A DNA stretch of 57,765 bases from NCBI GenBank assembly GCA_017410165.1, contig JAFQRH010000002.1, forward strand, positions 1 to 57,765, given 5' to 3'. This document shows positions 1 to 8,032 of the stretch, piece by piece. The stretch's first letter is position 1. Each line of letters starts with the position of its first letter. The DNA is from Alistipes sp. GTDB lineage: Bacteria > Bacteroidota > Bacteroidia > Bacteroidales > Rikenellaceae. A program made the position numbers and the translations under genes. The notes beneath the pieces were generated by a model that saw only the letters and a list, made by a program, of their open reading frames with translations, had not been told where the DNA came from and ran no database searches.

Positions 1-36
1 AAAAAAGCGGTCACAATCTCTTGTAACCGCTTTTTT
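1..36. terminator. bidirectional hairpin terminator
   Basis: An 11-bp stem (AAAAAAGCGGT with ACCGCTTTTTT), extended inside by ACAA/TTGT pairs around a TCTC loop. The A-run and T-run on the two sides mean it could terminate transcription in either direction, including the minus-strand tRNA next to it. Confidence 0.8.
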
Positions 37-52
37 CGTAAGAGGGCCTTCA

Positions 53-61
53 CCCCCCCCC
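53..61. repeat. C9 homopolymer tract
   Basis: Nine consecutive C lie between the terminator and the tRNA gene. It is one of several G/C tracts of eight or nine bases in this window. It is not inside a coding region that I can support. Confidence 0.9.
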
Positions 62-113
62 TCATCGCGCAACGACCTAATCTATAACACATTAAACCGC
101 TGCCTTAAAATTG

Positions 114-187
114 TGGACCCAGAGGGGCATGATCCCACGACCTTCGGATTATGAGTCCGCTGCTCTAACCGACTGAGCTATGGGTCC
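114..187 (-). tRNA. tRNA with CAT anticodon (elongator Met or Ile2)
   Basis: On the minus strand the sequence folds as a cloverleaf: acceptor GGACCCA with TGGGTCC plus discriminator A, D-arm GCTCAGTCGGTTAGAGC, anticodon loop CTCATAA, no long variable arm, and no encoded CCA. The CAT anticodon could belong to elongator Met or to the Ile tRNA that is lysidinylated by TilS; I cannot separate these by eye. The initiator tRNA is less likely because the anticodon stem lacks the three consecutive G-C pairs. The T-loop is ATCATGC instead of the usual TTCRANY and one T-stem pair is T-T. Confidence 0.9.
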
Positions 188-247
188 GTCGCAAAACTTT
201 GCGTTGCGAGTGCAAAGATATAAAAAAAAGCGCAATCCACACAAAAG

Positions 248-280
248 TTTGAAGGTAAAACATTTTTTTGACTAAATTTG
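248..280 (+). promoter_or_regulatory. Bacteroidota sigma-ABfr type promoter for the sulfatase
   Basis: TTTG at 248-251, a 21-base spacer, then TAAATTTG at 273-280. This matches the -33/-7 consensus known for Bacteroides. It lies 24 bases upstream of the ATG at 305, giving a short leader. Confidence 0.75.
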
Positions 281-304
281 TGACAAATTATAGCGCAAAA
301 ACGT

Positions 305-1897
305 ATGAAAACCAACCAAAGAGTGGTCTTGGCAGCCGTCGGAGCGGCAGCCATCGCACCGACACAGGCGGCACAGCGAGCCGAGTCGAAAACCCCGACT
401 GCGGAGCAACCAAACGTGATTTTTATCTTGCTTGATGATGCCGGTTACGGCGATTTCGGATGCTACGGCCAACAGCGAATCGAGACGCCCAACATCGACG
501 CTCTCGCCGCGCGTGGCGTACGTTTTACGGATATGTACGCGGGTGCGCCCGTGTCGGCTCCGTCGCGTTGCACGTTGCTGACGGGTATGCACCTCGGACA
601 CGCCCAGATTCGTGCTAACGACGAGATGCCCGAGAGGGGCGACGTGTGGAGCATCCTTGCAATGCGCGATAACCCTGCATTGGAGGGTCAGGTGCCGATG
701 GCTCGCGGCACATATACCATCGGCGAGATGATGCGTGAGGCGGGCTACCGTACGGCGATGATTGGCAAGTGGGGCTTGGGTGGTGTCGATTCGGGCAGCA
801 CGCCGCTCGATATGGGCTTCGACTACTTCTACGGCTACCTCTGCCAGCGTATGGCGCAGTGCTACTATCCGCCATTCCTCTACAACGGCACGGTGCGCGA
901 ATATACGAACAACCCACCGATGGACCTCGGCGATAAGCTCGACGAGGGTGCCGACCCATACGACCGCGCAAGTTATGCGAAGTTCAAGGGCGAGACGTAC
1001 AGCCCCGATGCCATCTACGATAAAATCGAGAAGTGGGTGGATGAAAATCATAAAAATCCATTTTTCTTGATGTGGACGACAACCATCCCGCACAGCGCAC
1101 TCACTGCGCCCGACGAGTGGGTCGATCGCTACGTGCAAAAGTTCGGTGCGGAGGAGCCGGTATATACGGGCAAGGGCTACTTCCCGACCCGCTATCCGAA
1201 GGCGACCTACGCGGCGATGATTTCGTACCTCGACTACCAGATTGGCGAGTTGGTGAAACAACTGAAAGCGAAGGGGTTATACGACAATACAATCATTATG
1301 GTCACCAGCGATAACGGCCCGACGCACAACTCCTACACCTCGACCTCGTGGTTCGATTGTGCAGCACCGTTCCGCAGCGATCGCGGCTACACAAAACGCT
1401 CGTTGCACGAGGGCGGTATCCGCGTTCCGTTCATCGTCTCGTGGGGCGACCGTCTGCGTCCTGCCGTCTGCGACTATATCGGCTATTTTCCGGATGTGAT
1501 GCCGACACTCGCCGCCATTGCAGGCATTCCGCAGAGCGAGTGGCCGAAGTGCGACGGCGAGTCGTTCCTGCCGTCGATTATGGGTCGCTACGAGGAGCAG
1601 ACAAACCATCCGTATCTCTATTGGGAGTTCCCGAAATACAAGGGCGGCAATGGCTGGCTCTGTGTGCGAATGGGCAAGTGGAAAGGGTTGGTCGAGGATG
1701 TTGCCGACGGCTGTACGAAGATGCAACTGTATAATATAGAGGATGATAAGCGCGAGGAGCACGACGTGGCTGCCGCGCATCCCGACATCGTTGCCGATAT
1801 GTGGCAGGCGATTCACGCATCGCACACGCCCGCCGAGCATCCGCTCTTCAAACTCGATATTCGCTATCCCGATAGTTTTCGGGGGGGGTGTGAGTAG
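305..1897 (+). CDS. exported Ser-type sulfatase (family S1)
   Basis: 530 residues. A signal peptide (about 1-22) is followed by the sulfatase core: metal-binding DD at 44-45, the sulfatase signature S84-A-P-S-R88 followed by LLTG, GKWGLGG, and a later TSDNG metal motif. Family S1 enzymes hydrolyse sulfate esters after a Ser or Cys in this signature becomes formylglycine; here it is Ser, so an anaerobic maturase (anSME) would be needed, and none is encoded in this window. Likely substrates are sulfated host or dietary glycans, but the sequence does not say which. The gene has its own promoter and no same-strand partner close by. An eight-G run (1881-1888) sits just before the stop, and slippage in either direction by one base would still reach a stop within a few codons. 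Confidence 0.92.
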   Translation: MKTNQRVVLAAVGAAAIAPTQAAQRAESKTPTAEQPNVIFILLDDAGYGDFGCYGQQRIETPNIDALAARGVRFTDMYAGAPVSAPSRCTLLTGMHLGHAQIRANDEMPERGDVWSILAMRDNPALEGQVPMARGTYTIGEMMREAGYRTAMIGKWGLGGVDSGSTPLDMGFDYFYGYLCQRMAQCYYPPFLYNGTVREYTNNPPMDLGDKLDEGADPYDRASYAKFKGETYSPDAIYDKIEKWVDENHKNPFFLMWTTTIPHSALTAPDEWVDRYVQKFGAEEPVYTGKGYFPTRYPKATYAAMISYLDYQIGELVKQLKAKGLYDNTIIMVTSDNGPTHNSYTSTSWFDCAAPFRSDRGYTKRSLHEGGIRVPFIVSWGDRLRPAVCDYIGYFPDVMPTLAAIAGIPQSEWPKCDGESFLPSIMGRYEEQTNHPYLYWEFPKYKGGNGWLCVRMGKWKGLVEDVADGCTKMQLYNIEDDKREEHDVAAAHPDIVADMWQAIHASHTPAEHPLFKLDIRYPDSFRGGCE

Positions 1898-1911
1898 GTA
1901 GTGAGGAAGCT

Positions 1912-2019
1912 GTCTAACAAGGTGATTTCTGCGTTACGCTTGCCCTCAAAATGCTCATTTACGCCGAGTAAACTGCGCTTTTTCGGGCTGCGCAAGCCTT
2001 GAAATCCCTCTTGTTATAC
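1912..2019. repeat. imperfect inverted-repeat (REP/MITE-like) element, copy 1
   Basis: The ends are inverted copies (GTCTAACAAGGTGATTTC against GTATAACAAGAGGGATTTC read from the other side), with a smaller TTTAC/GTAAA hairpin in the middle. The first half and a short piece of the right half reappear at 22589-22631, so this is a dispersed intergenic element and not a chance palindrome. It directly follows the sulfatase gene. Confidence 0.7.
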
Positions 2020-2030
2020 AACTTCCACCA

Positions 2031-2066
2031 AAAAGGGCGTGCCCTTTTGACACGCCCTTTTCTTTT
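2031..2066 (+). terminator. rho-independent terminator
   Basis: An 11-bp perfect stem AAAAGGGCGTG / CACGCCCTTTT with a nine-base loop, followed by CTTTTT. It lies downstream of the sulfatase and the inverted-repeat element and ends directly at the palindromic repeat locus. Confidence 0.85.
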
Positions 2067-2320
2067 TAGGGAGTTTAGGGAGTTTAAGGAGTTTATGGAG
2101 GTTAAGGTCGAGTAAGGTCACGCGCCTTCGGCGGCTTTAAGGTCAAGTAAGGTCAAGTAAGGTTGGGTCGGGTTTTGTAAGAGGTTGCAAGAGGGGCCCC
2201 CAATCCCTAAATTCTCTAAACTCCCTAAATTCCCTAAACCCCTGGTCGGGTTTAGCAAGCCGGTTGCAAGAGGGGCCCGCAATCCCTAAACTCTCTAAAC
2301 TCCCTAAATTCCCTAAACCC
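2066..2320. repeat. AGGGAGTTT-type palindromic repeat element, locus A
   Basis: Starts with tandem (T)TAGGGAGTT nonamers on the plus strand, then AAGGTCAAGT-like units. Two 77-bp direct copies follow (2166-2242 and 2244-2320), each with the head GGTCGGGTTT, a GAGGGGCCC core and a tail of CCCTAAAnT nonamers, the reverse complement of the first block. Related copies occur at loci B (13841-14166) and C (22637-22781). The rest of this intergenic stretch up to 2594 is C-rich then AT-rich with no supportable gene. Confidence 0.85.
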
Positions 2321-2497
2321 TTTCCCCAACCGCCACCGCCCTAACCCCTTCTCCCCAACCCCTAACAACCCCTAACCCCCGCTGAAAATCTGCGTTTTAC
2401 AACTCCCTCGCCTCGCTTTGCATAAATATCCAAATATGCACTATTAAAAAAATTTAATATTTCTCGCAAATTGTAAAACTTTTTCGCAAATATCCAT

Positions 2498-2505
2498 TAT
2501 ATTTG
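2498..2505 (+). promoter_or_regulatory. probable -7 element for the TlpA-led gene cluster
   Basis: TATATTTG matches the TAnnTTTG -7 consensus and lies 89 bases upstream of the ATG at 2595. I do not see a clean TTTG at the expected -33 distance, so this is tentative. Confidence 0.45.
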
Positions 2506-2594
2506 CACCGTAAACTATCACTATGTGATAGCCATAGGGCGAAAACCTCTCGCTCCAACACAAGAAAACAGATAACAACAAAATACGTTTCATT

Positions 2595-3086
2595 ATGCGT
2601 TTCGTAAAGACTATTCTCGTCGGGCTTCTCGCCCTCTCGGCATCCCTTACGGCGATGGCGCAACTTCCGTCCGTCAAACTCGAAAACCGCAAGGGTGAGG
2701 TGGTAAACACCGCATCGCTGGTCGATGGCAAGACGCCACTCATCATCTCGTTCTGGGCGGTAACCTGCAAGCCGTGCATCCGCGAGCTCGATGCAATCAA
2801 CGACGCAATGCCCGATTGGTTGGACGAGGCGGCATTCCGCGTGGTGGCGGTATCGACCGACGACAGCCGCTTCTCGGCGCAGGCGCGCGCTTGGGTTGAG
2901 GGTCACGGTTGGAGCGACTTCACCGTTCTGTTCGACAAGAATCAGGAGTTTATGCGTGCGATGAACGTATCCTACACGCCACAGGTCTTCGTTGTCGATA
3001 AGAGTGGCAAGGTTGTCTATTCGCATACGGGCTACACGCCGGGCAGCGAGCAGGAGTTAATCGAGAAGATTAAGCAACTCAAATAG
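2595..3086 (+). CDS. TlpA-like periplasmic thioredoxin-fold protein
   Basis: 163 residues: signal peptide about 1-22 (AMA before Q23), then a thioredoxin fold with FWAVTCKPC, giving a CxxC pair C58/C61, and the cis-proline region SYTPQ near the C-terminal part. TlpA/ResA family proteins are periplasmic thiol-disulfide reductases. It is the first gene of a same-strand cluster; the next start (DUF6029 barrel) is 62 bases on, followed by an Omp28 protein with three more CxxC modules. The neighbours suggest handling of disulfides in exported proteins, which is an inference. Confidence 0.88.
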   Translation: MRFVKTILVGLLALSASLTAMAQLPSVKLENRKGEVVNTASLVDGKTPLIISFWAVTCKPCIRELDAINDAMPDWLDEAAFRVVAVSTDDSRFSAQARAWVEGHGWSDFTVLFDKNQEFMRAMNVSYTPQVFVVDKSGKVVYSHTGYTPGSEQELIEKIKQLK

Positions 3087-3148
3087 TCACATCGCGCACC
3101 CGCATCCCCACGCACAAAGAGAACACCAACCCCCAAGATTGTATATAT

Positions 3149-4990
3149 ATGAAGAAATTTTCGATATTGTTTCTCTCACTCGTTGCTTTCGCGCACGCGC
3201 AGGCGCAAGAGCCACAGCCGAGCGCAACCACAATCGTAACGCTGGGCGCAACAACCGAGTCGGTACAAACCTCGCCGGCACAACCGACTGCTGAGCCAAC
3301 CTCGCAAGTGGCAACCGTTGCCGAGCCGACCGCGCAACCGACCGCACAGCCAACAGCCGAGCCGGTGGCACAACCTGCCCTGCAACCGACTCCGCAGCCG
3401 GCCACCGAGCCGGTCCCGCAACCGGAGGAGCGCAAAAGAAATCGAGGTCGCCTGACGGGTAGTTTCGAGACCAACTCCATCTACTACGTCCGCGACAACC
3501 GTACGGGCGCAATCGTTCCGGACGACGAGTTCGGCTCGAACAACTACCTGAAAGTCGATTACTATAACGGTCGCTTCTCGGCGGGCGTACAGGCAGAGGG
3601 CTATCTGCCCGCACTGCAAGGTTATCCGTCGGGGCTCTCGAAGTTCGGACTTACGAACTACTACGTGGCGTGGACCGACGAGTCGTTCTCGGTCACGGCG
3701 GGTACGTTCTACGACCAATTCGGTAGCGGTCTGCTCTTTCGCGCCTACGAGGACCGCACGCTCGGTATGAACAACGCTTTGACCGGTGCTCGCTTTACGT
3801 ACAACTATAAGGACATCGTCGGCGTGAAACTCATTTGGGGTCTGCCACGCTTCGGTATGAAGTTTTCCGACACGCAGGCACGCGGTGGCGACATCTCGTT
3901 CTCCATCTCGAATCTCGCCGGTTGGAAAAATCTCTCGCTCTCGGTCGAGGGCTCGGTGCTTAACCGTTACGAGAAGATTTCGGCCGACCTGAAAGAGGAG
4001 GGCGCAAAGCCGACCTCGACGGGCTTCTCGGGCCGTATCAACTTCGAGCATAAGGGCTTTATCGTTCGTGGCGAGTATATCGACGCCGGCGAACGTCACT
4101 ACCCGAACGGCGCATACGATGGCGTGAACGATCCGCGCATCGACCTTATCAAGAACGGCAACGCTCAACTCATCGAGTTGGGTTATAGCGGTCACGGTCT
4201 GGGCGTGAATGTCACGGCACGTCGTCTCGAATATATGGATATGCCGATTGAGTATCGCAACACGGCAACCTCCAACTCGATGAACTACATCCCGGCCCTC
4301 ACGGCGCAGTACTCCTACCTGCTCACAAACCTCAACCCGTACATCGTACAGCCGAGCACCTTCTTCGGCTCGCACGTCAGCCCGGGCGAGATTGGCGGTC
4401 AGGTGGATATCTACTACAACGTGGCACGTCGCACGAAGTTGGGCGGCAAGCGCGGTATGAAGCTCGGTCTGAACTACTCGACCTACTACTCACTGCTCAA
4501 AGACCGTTCGGCAAAGGCGGGCAACCTCCTGTGGCAGAGTGTGAATTTCACGTTGGAGAAGCAGTTTACGCGCAAATTCAAACTCAACTTCCTCTACTCG
4601 TTCCAGGAGTATAACGACTCGCACGGCGTGAACAACATCACGTGGAAGTCGCACATCTTCGTTGCCGATATGCTCTACAAATTCACGCCGACCATCTCGG
4701 CGCGCTTGGAGTTGCAGTATCTGCTCTCGCGCGACGACGACAAGGATTGGATGGCGGCACTCGTCGAGGTGAACTTCGCACCGCATTGGAGCATCTTCGC
4801 CAGCGATATGTACAACCACGGCTCGACGGGTGTCCACTACTACAATGCCGGCGTAAGTTACACGAAGGCACGCACCCGCGTACAACTCTCGTACGGTCGC
4901 AACCGTGCCGGCGTGGTATGCTCGGGCGGTGTGTGTCGCAACATTCCGGCATATACGGGCGCAAACCTTATGATAACCACATCTTTCTAA
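3149..4990 (+). CDS. DUF6029-type outer membrane beta-barrel protein
   Basis: 613 residues. Signal peptide about 1-20 (AQA before Q20/E21). A long Pro/Gln/Thr/Glu-rich linker with repeated QPTAQPTAEP-like units covers about 38-92. The rest is a series of amphipathic strands with many Tyr, Gly and aromatic residues, ending in ITTSF with the C-terminal Phe typical of outer membrane barrels. I assign DUF6029 from overall similarity and from its place between a TlpA-like gene and an Omp28 gene, an arrangement I recall from other Bacteroidales. The Omp28 gene starts six bases after its stop, so the two are probably co-transcribed. Function unknown; the repetitive linker could extend a domain away from the membrane. 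Confidence 0.75.
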   Translation: MKKFSILFLSLVAFAHAQAQEPQPSATTIVTLGATTESVQTSPAQPTAEPTSQVATVAEPTAQPTAQPTAEPVAQPALQPTPQPATEPVPQPEERKRNRGRLTGSFETNSIYYVRDNRTGAIVPDDEFGSNNYLKVDYYNGRFSAGVQAEGYLPALQGYPSGLSKFGLTNYYVAWTDESFSVTAGTFYDQFGSGLLFRAYEDRTLGMNNALTGARFTYNYKDIVGVKLIWGLPRFGMKFSDTQARGGDISFSISNLAGWKNLSLSVEGSVLNRYEKISADLKEEGAKPTSTGFSGRINFEHKGFIVRGEYIDAGERHYPNGAYDGVNDPRIDLIKNGNAQLIELGYSGHGLGVNVTARRLEYMDMPIEYRNTATSNSMNYIPALTAQYSYLLTNLNPYIVQPSTFFGSHVSPGEIGGQVDIYYNVARRTKLGGKRGMKLGLNYSTYYSLLKDRSAKAGNLLWQSVNFTLEKQFTRKFKLNFLYSFQEYNDSHGVNNITWKSHIFVADMLYKFTPTISARLELQYLLSRDDDKDWMAALVEVNFAPHWSIFASDMYNHGSTGVHYYNAGVSYTKARTRVQLSYGRNRAGVVCSGGVCRNIPAYTGANLMITTSF

Positions 4991-4996
4991 ACGTGT

Positions 4997-7993
4997 ATGA
5001 AACGACTTTTCGGATATATAGCACTTCTACTGCTTGCCACCGCAACGGTGGTGGGCTGTCACGGCGATGTGAACGAACTCGACACCGTAAAGCCGACCCC
5101 CGACGAGCAGCCGGGTGATGGCGATGGCGAGGATAATGACGAGGACAAACTCGGCCTGATGCTCTACGTCGATAAAAACTCGATTGAGGCGGATGGTGTG
5201 GATAAGGTCACCTTCTCGCTCACGCAGACGACACGCGACGAGAAGAGTGGCGAGTTGGTGGTCGAGGAGTTGATGGACGACGAGAAGACGCTCGCCAACG
5301 TGCGCATCAAGCACGAGAAGGGCGACATCAAACTCGAACGCTACGCGACGACGTTCTCTGCCGTAAAGAATGGCAACTACTCGTTCGTGGCTACCTACAA
5401 GGGTGTGCAGAGCAAAAATTCGGTACACGTCAAGGCGCGCAACCGCGAACTCTACGAGCCGTACGGTCAGAAGATTGCCGTCTATAAACTCACCGGCACG
5501 TGGTGCGGATACTGTCCGCTGATGACCTCTGCGCTGAAAAATGTCAGTGCCTCGTTACGGCCGAATATGATTGTTATGGCGTTGCACAACGGCGACCGAT
5601 GGTCGGTATCCACCTCGGGTGGTGGCGATTTGGCTGCGGCGATGATTTCGCGCTTCGGCGACGCGACGACGGGTCTCCCTTCGTGCGTCTATGATTTTTC
5701 GTATCTCTCCTCCGAGCGTACTCCGACAGGGATTGATGCCATTCTCGAATCGCACTTGCGCGAGAATCCCGCAACGTGCGGCGTGAAGATTTCGCAGGCA
5801 TTGATGCTCAACGGCACGCTCAACTTCTCGGCAAGCATCACTTCGCCCGCAGGCGGAGAGTACGATTTGGCGTATGCCGTACTGCTCGACAACCAATACT
5901 ACGAGGGTGGTTCGGCAACGGATAATATGTATAACGATATCGTGATTGCCGTGTCGGACAACTTCCTCGGAATGTCCGACTCGCGTGTTACGCTCTCCCC
6001 TAACGTAGAGCACACCAAGCGATTCTCCGTAAAAAATCTCTCGGCATACGACGAGAAGGATTTGCGCGTAGTGGTCTTCGCCTTCTCGAAGAGGGGCGGC
6101 AAGACGATTATCGACAATGCGAACGTCTGCGCCGTCGGCGGAAGTGCCGACTATATGGCGGTCGAGTTTGTCGATGGTATGCCGGAGGGCGTGACGCCCG
6201 ACGATGGCGAGCAGCCGGTGGTGCCGGAGGGTGTTTTGCACCTCTCGGCCGACAAGACAACCATCGCAGCCGACGGAACGGATGGCGTGACGTTCAGCGT
6301 GATGTACGGCTCGACGGATGTGTCGAACGCTCGCACGATGAATCTCATCTACACGCTCAATGGCGAGGAGGTGACGCTCTCATCGGCCGCTAACCGTTTC
6401 AGCACAACCGTTCCGGGAGTATATACCTTCCGTGCGCGATACTACAAGTCGGGTGACATATTCTCCGAGAATGAAGTGACCATAACGGCAACCGCCGCTT
6501 CGCAGGGCGATATGCGCGCATTCCGCCACAAGTTGCTCGGCATGCAGTTTACGTCGGTCGGCTGTCCGAACTGTCCGGTGCTGAGCACCGTGATTGGCAA
6601 GATTCAGCAGGAGCAGCCGAATCGTTTGGTGGCAGTCTCGTTCCACCTCGACTATACGATTTCCGACCCGATGAAGGTGCCGATTGCCGAGCACTACTAC
6701 AATGCCCTCTCGCCAAACGGATTGCCGCGTTTCTATCTCGACTTGCGCGTAGGCGAGACGCAGATGACAAGCAACAAGAGCCATATCGAATCGGAGATGG
6801 CATCGACGATAGCCAACTATCCGCCGACGTGCGGCGTAGCAATCTCCTCGTCGTACGACGCGCAGAGTCGCCGCCTGACCATCACGCCGCGCATCTGCTC
6901 GGCTACGGCTACGGCGTACCGCTATCTGGTATTCCTCGTCGAGGATGGCATCGAGCATAGCCAATACGGCACAACCGGCACCTACACGCATAACAACGTA
7001 GTTCGCGCCGTGCTGTCGGACAACATCTATGGCGTTCGCTTCAATGGTGGCGCAACACTCACCGCAGGCGAGGATATTGCGCTCTCGACACCGCTCACAA
7101 CGACGCTCAACAGCAGTTGGCGACCTGAAAATATGCGTATCGTGGTGGCTGCCCTCACCTCGCAGGATGGCGGCGTGACCTACCACTGCAACAACACGAA
7201 CGAGTGTGCGCTCGGCTCGAATGCCGACTACGCATACGAGGGCGACACGGGCGATACGGGCGATACGGGCGGTGGCGACACGGGCAATGTGGCAGAGTAC
7301 AACCGCCACGTTGCGGTGTTCGAGTTCACGGGTGCGTGGTGTTCGTTCTGCCCGAGTGGTTATCGTTCGCTCAAATACCTTATCGAGGACTATTACAGCC
7401 ACGACACGGTGCACATTCTGGCGTTCCACGACTCGACCGGCGGTAGCGACCCGATGGCTATTCCGCTGACGGCGACACTCTCGTCGGCATTTGCTATGGG
7501 TGGCTATCCGGCATTCTTGTTCGATATGCGCGACAAGACCTCCGAGAAGTCCGAGTTGCAGACGCTGCTCGACCAAGCATTCAAGAACTACCCTGCAAAG
7601 TGCGGCGTACGTCTCTCTTCGACCTGCTCGGCCGATGGCAAAGGGTCGGTCGAGACCGAGATTGCCGCTTCGAGTGCCGACACGTACCGCATTGCAATAT
7701 ATATCATCGAGGACGGCATCGTCGCTCCGCAGAACGACAACGGACTCTATAATAATACGTATGTTCACGACCACGTCGTGCGTGCGCTCGTCACATCGCT
7801 CTATGAGGGCGAACGTGTGGGTGCGCTCGCAGCGGGCGAGAGCAAGCGTGTGACGCACAACTTCACGCTCGGCGAGGGCTGGAATGCAGAAAAGTGTTCG
7901 ATTTGCGCGCTGGCAATCGACGGCAACGGCCACGTGAATAATGTGGCGGTCTGCCCGGTCGGTGGCTCGTGCGACTTCGATTATAAAAAATAG
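4997..7993 (+). CDS. Omp28-related lipoprotein with three thioredoxin-like CxxC modules
   Basis: 998 residues, much longer than single-module Omp28 proteins. A lipoprotein signal ends in VVGC (C21), then an acidic Asp/Glu/Gly linker. Three homologous modules follow, each with a CxxC near its start: C170/C173 (TWCGYCP), C523/C526 (GCPNCP) and C782/C785 (AWCSFCP). Between modules 1 and 2 there is an Ig-like stretch (LSADKTTIAADGTD) that resembles the first one near residue 55. Omp28-like proteins are surface or outer membrane proteins of Bacteroidetes; the CxxC pairs suggest thiol redox or disulfide stabilisation. The gene is probably co-transcribed with the barrel gene six bases upstream and with the lipoprotein gene 39 bases downstream. 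Confidence 0.85.
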   Translation: MKRLFGYIALLLLATATVVGCHGDVNELDTVKPTPDEQPGDGDGEDNDEDKLGLMLYVDKNSIEADGVDKVTFSLTQTTRDEKSGELVVEELMDDEKTLANVRIKHEKGDIKLERYATTFSAVKNGNYSFVATYKGVQSKNSVHVKARNRELYEPYGQKIAVYKLTGTWCGYCPLMTSALKNVSASLRPNMIVMALHNGDRWSVSTSGGGDLAAAMISRFGDATTGLPSCVYDFSYLSSERTPTGIDAILESHLRENPATCGVKISQALMLNGTLNFSASITSPAGGEYDLAYAVLLDNQYYEGGSATDNMYNDIVIAVSDNFLGMSDSRVTLSPNVEHTKRFSVKNLSAYDEKDLRVVVFAFSKRGGKTIIDNANVCAVGGSADYMAVEFVDGMPEGVTPDDGEQPVVPEGVLHLSADKTTIAADGTDGVTFSVMYGSTDVSNARTMNLIYTLNGEEVTLSSAANRFSTTVPGVYTFRARYYKSGDIFSENEVTITATAASQGDMRAFRHKLLGMQFTSVGCPNCPVLSTVIGKIQQEQPNRLVAVSFHLDYTISDPMKVPIAEHYYNALSPNGLPRFYLDLRVGETQMTSNKSHIESEMASTIANYPPTCGVAISSSYDAQSRRLTITPRICSATATAYRYLVFLVEDGIEHSQYGTTGTYTHNNVVRAVLSDNIYGVRFNGGATLTAGEDIALSTPLTTTLNSSWRPENMRIVVAALTSQDGGVTYHCNNTNECALGSNADYAYEGDTGDTGDTGGGDTGNVAEYNRHVAVFEFTGAWCSFCPSGYRSLKYLIEDYYSHDTVHILAFHDSTGGSDPMAIPLTATLSSAFAMGGYPAFLFDMRDKTSEKSELQTLLDQAFKNYPAKCGVRLSSTCSADGKGSVETEIAASSADTYRIAIYIIEDGIVAPQNDNGLYNNTYVHDHVVRALVTSLYEGERVGALAAGESKRVTHNFTLGEGWNAEKCSICALAIDGNGHVNNVAVCPVGGSCDFDYKK

Positions 7994-8032
7994 AGAGAAG
8001 CGAATACGATAAATATATAACAATATACGATT

